A stretch of 64,000 nucleotides of DNA, taken from Paenibacillus sp. YN15. Its GTDB lineage: Bacteria; Bacillota; Bacilli; Paenibacillales; NBRC-103111. The stretch spans positions 1 to 64,000 of the forward strand of contig NZ_QMFA01000035.1 in the NCBI RefSeq assembly GCF_003285005.1, in the 5' to 3' direction. This document shows, piece by piece, positions 33,063-41,300 of the stretch. The notes beneath the pieces were generated by a model. The model had not been told where the DNA came from and ran no database searches. It worked only from the letters and a program-made list of their open reading frames with translations. Each line of letters begins with the position of its first letter. Position 1 is the stretch's first letter. The translations under genes and the position numbers were made by a program.

Positions 33063-33861
33063 AGCGCTGCAGCCGGAAAACGGCGCTGACGGGATAATGG
33101 TCGGACGGATAACGGCCGTTGTACCTGGAGCGGATCACATCTCCGTGCAGGGGCAGGAGCCCAAAGCCGCCGAACAAATAATCGATGGGTTTGCCCAGTT
33201 TCCCGCCCAGGAAGCCATGATGGGTTTTGCCCGCATGCTGGGGGTCGGCGAAGGCATTGGCCAAGGGGCTGCGCTCCCCCTCCAGCTCCTCCTCTCCCGA
33301 GAGGAAACGGATGACCGGATGCTCCGGCCCGGCATTGAAGTCTCCGGCCAACAGCACCGGCGTCGGCCCGAAGCTCTCCTGATGCGCCCGGATGGTCCGC
33401 CAGACCAGCAGGGCGCCTTGGCGTTTGGCCGTCCGCCCGATATGGTCCAGATGGGTGTTGTACATCAGGATGGAAACCGCCGGCTCCTTCAGGAGCTTCA
33501 GTCTGGTCCAGGTGCAGATCCGGGGAAACCGCGCATCCCAGCCGATGCTGCCGGGAACCTGGGGCGCCTCGGACAGCCATATCTGGCCCCACTCCAGGGG
33601 AGCAAGCCGCTTCCGGTGATAGAAGATGGCGTTGTGCTCGCCGCTGCCGTCCTTGTTCCGGCCCGATCCCACATGGCCGTACTCCGGCAAAAGCGGGGCC
33701 AGCTCCGCCAGCATCCGCCCGGTCAGCTCCTGAAAGCCCACCAGACAAGGCTTCTGGGCGGCCACCGCCAGGGCGGCGCTCTCTCTGCGAAACACCCAGG
33801 ACCGATGGAAATCCAATAAGCGGCGGACCCGCAGGTTAAAGCTCATAGCTGTAATTTTCAC
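33034..33861 (-). CDS. endonuclease/exonuclease/phosphatase (EEP) family protein
   Basis: The 275-residue protein has the EEP metal and catalytic motifs: MSFNLRV (Asn), GFQELT (Glu), YNTHLDHIG (His), LLAGDFNA (Asp, Asn) and a C-terminal YPSDHYPVSA (Asp, His). The closest relatives are sphingomyelinase- or DNase I-like phosphoesterases without a signal peptide, so a cytoplasmic phosphodiesterase or nuclease is likely. The start is GTG at 33861; GGGTGAC upstream is at longer than ideal spacing. It overlaps the 3' end of the convergent LysM-3D gene. Confidence 0.88.
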   Translation of the reverse strand: MKITAMSFNLRVRRLLDFHRSWVFRRESAALAVAAQKPCLVGFQELTGRMLAELAPLLPEYGHVGSGRNKDGSGEHNAIFYHRKRLAPLEWGQIWLSEAPQVPGSIGWDARFPRICTWTRLKLLKEPAVSILMYNTHLDHIGRTAKRQGALLVWRTIRAHQESFGPTPVLLAGDFNAGPEHPVIRFLSGEEELEGERSPLANAFADPQHAGKTHHGFLGGKLGKPIDYLFGGFGLLPLHGDVIRSRYNGRYPSDHYPVSAVFRLQRFKPRTIQIP

Positions 33862-33975
33862 GAGGGGATTGTCACCCTTTCAACCTCATGCTGGAATAGC
33901 TTCGTTCAAGCAGGAATTGATTCCATTTTACTCCGATTTTCCGGCTTGGCAAAACCTTTTGCAAAAAACAGCAAA

Positions 33976-34007
33976 ACAAGCACTGCCGCGATTGGGGCAA
34001 TGCTTGT
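33976..34007 (-). terminator. terminator of the RidA gene
   Basis: On the minus strand ACAAGCATTGCC pairs with GGCAGTGCTTGT (one G-U pair) and is followed by a T-rich tract. Confidence 0.8.
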
Positions 34008-34024
34008 ATGACAGGGCGGAGCCG

Positions 34025-34411
34025 CTATGCTTTTATTCCTGCATAGGCGATAGCGTCAATCTGCACCTTCAGGCCGGTTGGCCCCCCATGATGGGCAAAC
34101 TCTGTGGAAATGGTTTTCCGCGCCGGGTACACACCCTGGAATCTGCGCTTGAACACCGCCTCCATCACGGGAATATCCCAGACATCCCGCAGGAGCACAT
34201 CGATTTTGACCACATCCTGCAGTGTCAGATTTACTAGCCCAAGCCTGTCGCTCATATCATTCAGCGCACCTTCCACCTGCTGTTCGACGGTACCTCCCAC
34301 ATTGCCGACACAAAAGCTTAAGTATACAAAACCGCCTGCCTCAACCATGCCCGAAAAGGCAAATTCCTCATTCACATCGCTTCTTGCAATGCCTTTCACA
34401 TTGTTCGCCAT
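34025..34411 (-). CDS. RidA/YjgF family enamine deaminase-like protein
   Basis: The 128-residue protein shows the RidA pattern: a central GGTVEQQVEGALNDMSDRL helix, DVVKIDVLLRDVWDIPVMEAVFKRRFQGVYPARKT, where the Arg binds the carboxylate of the imine, and a C-terminal VQIDAIAYAG. RidA hydrolyses reactive enamines from PLP enzymes; paralogues differ in substrate. The ATG at 34411 has AAGGAGCGGGG upstream; the longer frame from 34468 is unlikely. Confidence 0.9.
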   Translation of the reverse strand: MANNVKGIARSDVNEEFAFSGMVEAGGFVYLSFCVGNVGGTVEQQVEGALNDMSDRLGLVNLTLQDVVKIDVLLRDVWDIPVMEAVFKRRFQGVYPARKTISTEFAHHGGPTGLKVQIDAIAYAGIKA

Positions 34412-34478
34412 GTTGCCCCGCTCCTTTTTCTTAGGGATGAGCCTATTATAGGAGGGGAATCCGGACAACAGTATGTCG

Positions 34479-35408
34479 CTATTTCAGAGAATCGTACAGG
34501 TTCAGAATATCTTTGGCACGGCGCAAAAGCTCCTGCCTTACAGCTTCCGGCTCCAGGACGGTCACCTGGCTGCCCAGCTCCAGCAGCACTCCCAGCCAGC
34601 CCCGCTCCTTTTCCGGAAGGGTAAGCTCGGCCACCAGCCTGTTTTCTTCCCTGGACCCGCCGATGCAGGCGTAAGGAAACGCCTCTTCAATCCAAATTCG
34701 CAGCTCCGGCGCAAACGCCAGCTTGATTCGCACGTATGGACGCTCTTTTTCCGCTTCAGCCCATTGCGCCTCTGCCTGCCTATGATCCCGCCCGACAGAT
34801 TGTCCGGCGGTGTCAAGACTGCGGATGCGGGACAGCCGGAACAGCCTGTAGGCCTGCTTGCCGCAGCAATAGCCCAGCAGATACCAGGCATGCCACTTGT
34901 AGGTGAGCTGCACCGGCTCCACCAGACGCCGGGTGGTGGACAGCTGCGCATCCGTATAGTCAAAATGGACGGCCTTTCCGCTGCGGATGGCCGCATCCAA
35001 GGCTGCCAGGCGGTCGACAGCCTCAAAGCCCTCCCGCAATACGCTCAGGTCAAGCTGCAGCCGCGGTTCCGAATCGGTTGCGGCGGGAGCCATGGACAGC
35101 ATTTTTTCCAGAGTTGCCCCTGCCTCTTTGCTTTCATAAGCAGAGCTGAGACCGCGCAGCGCAATAATCAGCTGCACATAGTCCTCTGTACTGAACAGCT
35201 GCCGGCTGAGCTTATAGGTATCCATAATCCGGTACCCGCCGGCCGACCCCAACGCGGAGGCCACGGGAATGCCCGCCATCCCCAGGCCCTCCATATCCCG
35301 CTGCACCGTGCGGACGGAGACCTCGAAGCGTTCCGCCAGCTCCCGGGCGCTTACGGTGTCCCGGTTGAGCAAATAGATCAGCATGCCCAGCATTCTGTCA
35401 ATTTTCAT
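34479..35408 (-). CDS. HTH and WYL-domain transcriptional regulator (YafY/DeoR type)
   Basis: The 309-residue protein has an N-terminal winged helix (1-60, MLGMLIYLLNRDTVSARELAERFEVSVRTVQRDMEGL), a WYL domain (about 130-215, with YKWHAWYLLGYC) and a C-terminal WCX domain. WYL proteins bind nucleic-acid ligands or nucleotides and regulate diverse targets, including DNA repair and defence genes. No such genes are adjacent. GGGGGC precedes the ATG. The next gene upstream, a phosphoesterase, ends only 30 nt away, so both may be co-transcribed. Confidence 0.9.
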   Translation of the reverse strand: MKIDRMLGMLIYLLNRDTVSARELAERFEVSVRTVQRDMEGLGMAGIPVASALGSAGGYRIMDTYKLSRQLFSTEDYVQLIIALRGLSSAYESKEAGATLEKMLSMAPAATDSEPRLQLDLSVLREGFEAVDRLAALDAAIRSGKAVHFDYTDAQLSTTRRLVEPVQLTYKWHAWYLLGYCCGKQAYRLFRLSRIRSLDTAGQSVGRDHRQAEAQWAEAEKERPYVRIKLAFAPELRIWIEEAFPYACIGGSREENRLVAELTLPEKERGWLGVLLELGSQVTVLEPEAVRQELLRRAKDILNLYDSLK

Positions 35409-35438
35409 CCGGTTGCCCCCATCGGGGGCGGGGCGTCT

Positions 35439-36209
35439 CTACAGCTCATGGACGGTGACCTCGCTGCGGACCATAAACCGGGCGTTCACCCCGGCCTGGC
35501 CGATCCCTTTGGAGATGTAATAAGCGCCTTGGGGGGAGCGGTGAAGTCCTTTGTAGATGCCCTTGGCCGGAAGCTCGCCCTTGGGCTTGAAGCGGAAGAA
35601 GAAGGGGACGTTCAGCTGCTTTCCGTGCAAATGTCCCGACATGAGGTAGTCGTAGCGCTTCCCGATATGGGGAACCACGTTGGGATCGTGGGTGAGGACG
35701 ATGATGGTGTCGGTTGGTTGGGTCTGGCGGAAGGCCTTGCCGATTTTGCTGTGGCCGGTGCCGAAATTGTCAATGCCCACCAGCGTGCAATCGGGCAGAC
35801 GAAGGGCTTCATTGCGCAGCAGGGTAATGCCATAGCGGCGGAGCAGCTCCAGAAGCCGGTTCATGCCGCCTTTCATCTTGTAGTCATGGTTGCCCAAAAC
35901 CGCATAAACGGGCAAACCCGAAGCGGATATAACCTTCAGATAGGGCTCCAGCCGGGGAAGATACCAGGTTTTGCGGGTAAAATCTCCTGTCAGCGCAATC
36001 CAGTCCGGCGCTTCCTCCCGGATCATCCGTTCCAGCCTGCCGGGGCTGATCCGCAGCTTCTCCACATGGATGTCGCTGATCTGCAGAATTTTTTTGTTCA
36101 GGCCGATGGAATGCCGGATTCGCTCCAGCTTCAGCCATTGGGTGGGCACAATCAGCAATCCGTAGCCCGCCAGAGCGGCAGCCGCTCCCGGAATCAACCA
36201 TTCCAGCAT
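35439..36209 (-). CDS. metallophosphoesterase, YaeI/YkuE-like
   Basis: The 256-residue calcineurin-like phosphoesterase has an N-terminal signal anchor (about 3-25). The metal-binding blocks are SDIHVEK, LTGDF, LGNHDYK, LTHDPNVV and MSGHLHGKQ. Relatives include YkuE and YaeI, membrane-associated phosphodiesterases thought to act on phospholipid-type substrates. The ATG has GGAGGTGGTG upstream. It is probably in one unit with the WYL regulator downstream (30 nt). Confidence 0.92.
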   Translation of the reverse strand: MLEWLIPGAAAALAGYGLLIVPTQWLKLERIRHSIGLNKKILQISDIHVEKLRISPGRLERMIREEAPDWIALTGDFTRKTWYLPRLEPYLKVISASGLPVYAVLGNHDYKMKGGMNRLLELLRRYGITLLRNEALRLPDCTLVGIDNFGTGHSKIGKAFRQTQPTDTIIVLTHDPNVVPHIGKRYDYLMSGHLHGKQLNVPFFFRFKPKGELPAKGIYKGLHRSPQGAYYISKGIGQAGVNARFMVRSEVTVHEL

Positions 36210-36270
36210 AATGCACCACCTCCCCGTGAAAAAATCCGCCCTTGGTCACGGACCCGGGAAGGGCCAATCT

Positions 36271-36453
36271 TCAATACGCCCGGGCCGGCATACATACCAT
36301 CGCATAAGTATATGATGCGTTGTATTCCATTTTACCGCATGATTGGCAAATCCCCAAAGGAATGTTGCGGTAAAATCCCGTTTTGAAGGTCAGCTTCGCC
36401 AATTCGGCGGACGCTTTCCGCTTGCAGCAAATGCAGTATACTTCCGTGTGCAT
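36271..36453 (-). CDS. small zinc-ribbon protein (60 residues)
   Basis: The 60-residue protein has two Cys pairs, YCICC near the start and ICQSCGKMEY near residue 37, typical of a small zinc ribbon. The function is not recognised. The ATG at 36453 has AGGGAGGG at 7 nt. The in-frame extension to 36498 adds 15 residues without a better site. Confidence 0.65.
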   Translation of the reverse strand: MHTEVYCICCKRKASAELAKLTFKTGFYRNIPLGICQSCGKMEYNASYTYAMVCMPARAY

Positions 36454-36636
36454 AGGAAGCCCTCCCTTTTTTCCCGATATGTAGCTACCATGATACAAAA
36501 TGTGATATGATTTGATACACTACGGATCATTATTTTCTTCATAATAAGAAACATTTCGTAGCATGTCAAATCTTTTTGTCCGTTCTTGTCGGGGAATGTA
36601 TAATGGTTGCGAGATATTATATGCGAGGTGATTCAT

Positions 36637-37716
36637 TTGGAGAACAGCTCGAACAAACGGATTTTTGCTTTTATCGGCTCTTATGCGGAGGCGGAGGAGG
36701 ATGGCGTATATGTATGCCTGTTTCACCCGGAGCATGGGGAGCTGACAGTTACCGACCGGATTCAAAGTTTGAAAAACCCCACTTTTCTGGATGTTGATCC
36801 GGAGAAAAGGATTCTCTATGTGCTGTCGGAGGGACAAACGGGGGGACGCAGCGGAGTGGCGGCCGCTTTTTCCATTGATCCGGAAAAGGGCAAGCTGACC
36901 GGGCTGAACCGGGAGCGCACCGTGGATTCCCCCATCTGCCACATCCAGCTGGACAAGAGCCGCCGCTGTCTGTTTACAGCCAGCTATCACGGCGGCCTGG
37001 TGGGCGTAAATGCCGTGCTGGAGGACGGGCGGATCGGCCCTTCCGCGCAGGTAATCGCCCATACCGGGTCCAGTATCCTTCCCGCCCAGACCCAGGCCCG
37101 GGCCCATTCGGTGTTTGTGGACCCGGACAACCGGTTTGCGGTGGTGTGCGACTTGGGGATGGACAAGATTGTCAGCTACCGGATTGATCCCGAAGGGCCG
37201 TCGCTGACGGAGGCCGCCTCAGTGGAGCTGCCGCCGGGTTCGGGGCCGCGGCATTTTGCCTTCCATCCGAAGCTGGCTATGGGATACTCCATCAATGAGC
37301 TAAGCTCCACCATTACCGTATTCCGCTATGACCGGACAAGCGGCGTTCTGACGCCGGTGCAAACCGTCAGCACTCTGCCGGGGGATTTCACCGGGGAAAG
37401 CGCCACCGCCGACATCCACATTTCCGGGGACGGGCGGTTCCTGTACGGCTCCAACCGGGGCCATGACAGCATCGCCGTGTTTGCCGTAAGCCTGGCGGAC
37501 GGAACCCTGACCCCGGTGGAATACATTCCCACCCAGGGTGGCCATCCCCGGAATTTTGCGTTGTCCCTGGATGACCGGCTTCTGCTGGCCGCCAACCGGG
37601 ACGGCAACAACATCGTGGTGTTTAACCGGGACGGCGAAACCGGCAGGCTGTCCGCCAACGGCCGCAGCCTGACGCTGCCCAAGCCGGTTTGCATCAAGTT
37701 TGCGGATTTGTCGTAG
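36637..37716 (+). CDS. lactonase family beta-propeller (6-phosphogluconolactonase-like)
   Basis: The 359-residue seven-bladed propeller of the lactonase_7 (Pgl/YkgB) family shows repeated blades such as NPTFLDVDPEKRILYVLSEG, HSVFVDPDNRFAVVCDLG, GSGPRHFAFHPKLAMGYSINE and GGHPRNFALSLDDRLLLAANRD. Members hydrolyse 6-phosphogluconolactone or other sugar lactones. The start is TTG at 36637, where GAGGTG lies 6 nt upstream; a TTG at 36607 lacks a site. It is a single gene with a terminator. Confidence 0.9.
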   Translation: MENSSNKRIFAFIGSYAEAEEDGVYVCLFHPEHGELTVTDRIQSLKNPTFLDVDPEKRILYVLSEGQTGGRSGVAAAFSIDPEKGKLTGLNRERTVDSPICHIQLDKSRRCLFTASYHGGLVGVNAVLEDGRIGPSAQVIAHTGSSILPAQTQARAHSVFVDPDNRFAVVCDLGMDKIVSYRIDPEGPSLTEAASVELPPGSGPRHFAFHPKLAMGYSINELSSTITVFRYDRTSGVLTPVQTVSTLPGDFTGESATADIHISGDGRFLYGSNRGHDSIAVFAVSLADGTLTPVEYIPTQGGHPRNFALSLDDRLLLAANRDGNNIVVFNRDGETGRLSANGRSLTLPKPVCIKFADLS

Positions 37717-37764
37717 GCAGCCCGCGCGGGAGCGGGCCGGGCCGCGGCTTGCCCACCAGCACAA

Positions 37765-37804
37765 AACAGGCCCAGCCCGGCATACCCGGACATGGGCCTG
37801 TTTT
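37765..37804 (+). terminator. terminator of the lactonase gene
   Basis: AACAGGCCCA pairs with TGGGCCTGTT and is followed by TTTT. Confidence 0.8.
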
Positions 37805-37917
37805 AATGGAGGCAGATTGGATGTAACTGCTCAGCTATGCGGAAACGAGTATCCGTTTGGATGCCAACAACTCCTCGGGAACAGATGGATGGGTGGGTGG
37901 AAGAATATGGTACACCC

Positions 37918-38105
37918 ATCATGTAAAAGTGCATTTCATTCATGGGTCCGCCGCTGAAACGGAGGGTCATCATGCAAAAAGTGCAGTTAAATCACGCGGT
38001 TTTCAGCTTTTTGGGCGGTTTCAAGCAAAAATAAATGCACTTTTGCATTATCAGAGCGAAAAAGAGGGTCCGCGGCTAAAAATAACTGCACTTTTGCATT
38101 GTAGC
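37918..38105. repeat. inverted array of ATGCAAAAGTGCA-type repeats
   Basis: Four related segments lie here: ATGTAAAAGTGCATT (37921) and ATGCAAAAAGTGCAGTTA (37973) in one orientation, then AAATGCACTTTTGCATT (38034) and AACTGCACTTTTGCATT (38083) in the other. The flanking GGGTCCGCCGCTGAAACG and GGGTCCGCGGCTAAAAAT are also shared. This fills part of the gene-free stretch 37717-38351. Confidence 0.6.
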
Positions 38106-38106
38106 A

Positions 38107-38273
38107 TTAGGGCGTGTCTGATAACTCCGAGGGGAGCAGATTTCGGCGAATTTTCGTTCATGGCAAGGAACTTTCGTGAAGGCGTACCGGGGGTACGTCA
38201 GGCGGAAGTAACGATGCAAGGGACGAAAAGGCGATGAAAGATGCCCTCAAGCGGGTTTTCAGACACGGCCTAG
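38107..38273. mobile_element. MITE-like element, about 160 bp
   Basis: The imperfect terminal inverted repeats are GGCGTGTCTGATAACTCC (from 38111) and, reverse-complemented, GGCCGTGTCTGAAAACCC (to 38270). Both are flanked by TAG (left TTAG, right CTAG), which would fit a YTAR-type target duplication as made by IS5-group transposases. The inside has no frame of note. A transposase source is not in the window. Confidence 0.6.
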
Positions 38274-38300
38274 TAGGATATGGATCACGCGCAGTCTATA

Positions 38301-38317
38301 CGGAACTCAGTGACTCT
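38301..38317. repeat. fragment of the 187-bp palindrome family
   Basis: CGGAACTCAGTGACTCT matches the outer arm of the repeats at 15535 and 55286 in 16 of 17 positions. The rest of the element is missing or diverged. Confidence 0.45.
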
Positions 38318-38351
38318 GGCTGTCATAGATAGCTAAGTAGCTACGATTGGA

Positions 38352-41300
38352 TCAATCGATAAAATTCATGCTCTGGAGCATCCGCTTCAGGATGACGGTT
38401 GCTTGAGCCCGGGTAGCAGGGGCCGCAGGCTGGAAGGTATCGGCGCTCATTCCCGTCATGAAGCCTCTCGCTACGGCTTCCTCCACAGAAGCGGCGGCCC
38501 AGCCGGAAATCGACTCATGGTCCGCAAACTGCCGGGATGCCCCTGTTTGTTCCGTCGTTTGACTGCCGGCAAGCTTGGCTGCTCTGATCATGAGCACCGC
38601 CATTTGCTCCCGGGAAAGGGTTGCCTCCGGCTGGAACAGGCCCTCTTCCACTCCCTCGATCAGGCCCGCTTGGAGTGCTGCCGCGGCAGCGCCGGCGAAC
38701 CAGTCCGCTTCCTTAACATCCGCAAAGCCGGAAGCGCCCGCTTCCTCCGCCAGGCCCAGCCCCCTCACCAGCAAAGCAACAAATTCCGCGCGTGTGATGC
38801 TACGCTCCGGCTGGAAGCCGCTGCCGTCCATACCGTTAACCACCCGTTTGGAGGCAAGCAGCTCAATATCCCTCCTCGCCCAATGCCCATCCAGATCGGA
38901 GAAGGAGCGGCTGCCCGCGGCAACGGCGTAGATCCCGTTGCTGTTGCCGTGGACAGCAGCCACAGTCTGCCCGTCCTTCCCGGCAAAGGTTGCCGGTACA
39001 AACCTAAGCCCATTCGTCCCCGGTTGAAGCTGCAGCACCGTTGTCTGCGCAGGGTTTACCGGACCGTCCAGAATAACAGTTTTCACCGCATACCCATACC
39101 CATGCCCAAAGTCAGGTATAATCCGGGATGCTCCGCCGTCTCCCTCCAGGCTGACCGCAAAGTCCACAGGCATCCCCAGCAGCTCCAGCCCCTCTTCCGC
39201 GGCAGTCCGGTACAAAGCCGGTTTATCCTGCTCGGTTACAGGCAGCGCCGTAACCACAAGCTTCAACTCTTTGCCGTTTAATGAAAGAGCCTGAAGCGGC
39301 AACTCCATGCCGTATTTGCCGTGCCGGATGGAGAGGGAAGCTTGAGCGCCAAGACCGGCGGCCTTGCTTACCCATTCGGCCGGAAGCTCTACCCTCCAGC
39401 CGCTGTCCGGCAATTGGTCCCCCTCCGATTGGATCACGATGGCGGGTTTGCTTCCCGCCGCGTAATCCTTCAGACGGGCCAGAGCTTGATTCAGCGCTTC
39501 AGCGTTGATCTGAAGCTTGGCAATTCCGGTTCCGTCGGCCAAGGCATCCGAAGCGGCAGCCGCTTTCAGAACGATAACGCCCTCGCCCTTCTCGCTCCCG
39601 GCTGCAGGCTCATTGCCGCCGGGGATAACCTGGCTGTCCCCGCCGTTAACGCCGCTCTCATCGCCGCCCTCATTGCTTCCATCCCCGCCATTGCCCTGCT
39701 CGCCGCCCTCTTCGCCGGAATGGGATGTGCTGTCAACAATCTCCACCGTTAGCGCAGCAGCGGCTCCGGCGCTAAACTCGAAGGTCAGCGTCGCCGTTCC
39801 GGCCGAAAGCCCGGCCAGATACTCCTTTTTCAGGATGACCCGATCCGCTTGCACCGTGTAGTCTGTTCCCTGGGTCAGAACGGCCGTTCCCTGCAAAATC
39901 CGCTCCAGCCTGTTGCCGTTAAAGGCCATGGTCACCGGGATGTCCTGATATCCCTCGGCCTCAAGATTTTTGTCGAAATTTGCGGTGGAGGGCTGTATCC
40001 CGGAATCATGGATTCCGCCGGATGCCGGGTGGGTCACCACCTCCAGATAAGGCTGCTGCTGGGGCTGGCTTTCCCTGGAATAGACATACAGCTTCCGGCC
40101 AACCAGCACATCCTGCACCAGCGCCAGGTTCAGCGCCGTGCCATTCCTCAGCTGCTCTCTTGCATAATCCGTAATATCGAAGCCCACGGGAATTTCCGTA
40201 TTTGTGAACCGCCCCGCTTCACTGACAGGCCGTCCCAGCTTCGGCTTGCCGATATAATTGACCGAGCCCTCCTCCCAGCTCTCCAGAACCGGTCTGATCA
40301 CCGTATCCACAAAGGTGCCGCCGGTATCATCCAGCTTGCCGGTTACATACAGCTTCACGGATTCAATGTCGCCGGTGACCCCGCTGAGGTCAAATCCGAA
40401 GTAGGCCTCACGGTAATCGTCCCCGCCCGCGTTCTTCACATTCAGCTTCGTATCCGAGCCGTAGGAATCGCTTTGATACAGCCCGGAGCGGACAAAGGTA
40501 TCCTTCACCGGCTTCAGCTTCACAATAGACGGTGTATCCGAAGGCACCAGAACCCGTATCTCCGCAGTCCGCGTTACCCCGCCAAGAGTCACATCGGCAT
40601 AGATGGCCGCCGTACCCGGAGCCACTCCTGTAATGACCCCCGCAGCATCAACCGCCGCCACCGTTTCATTGCTGCTGTAATAGACCACTGTTGCCGCATC
40701 CATATCCACGGCAGAGGCATCGTCCATCCAGGCCTTCAGCACGGCAGTCGCGGATTCCCCTTGGGGAACGGTTACCGAAGCCGAGGCGTATTCCGCCGTC
40801 TTCAATTGGGGAGCCGCAAATTCGGCGGTCTCCGCAGAAGGATCGAAGCGGAAGGCTGCACTGTGGGTTTGGCCCGGCTTCACCGTGGTATCCACCTCGA
40901 TGATGATGGTCGGGGCCAATTGGAGCACCTTCACGGTGTCATCCTTGCTGATGATGTCCGTGCCTGTCTTCCTGATCTCGAAGCGGACGGTGTCCTGCTT
41001 GTGGGTCGGGTCGGATACGGCCAGCCGCAATTCATCCCCGTTCTCCCTCATCATCAGCGAAGACGGATGGCTGGCCTTCACCTGGCCCAGGATTCCGCTC
41101 TTCCAGAAATTCATGCCGGTGATCCCCAACTCCGTATCAACCGCTGCCTGCACCTCCGGCGTGTTGGACAGAATCATCACATCCGGAGACGAGCTGTAGG
41201 CCGCCACTTCCGCAGCATTCTTTTTCGGCAGCTGGATATAGCTGTATTGGGCATTCTCCGGCTGTACCCCATGCTCCATCCACAGGGTCATATAATTGCG

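Noticed and set aside
34473-36386. 637-codon open frame on the plus strand
   Set aside because: It lies opposite the WYL regulator and metallophosphoesterase genes, has no ribosome site, and its product is low-complexity Gly/Pro/His/Gln text typical of antisense frames in GC-rich DNA.
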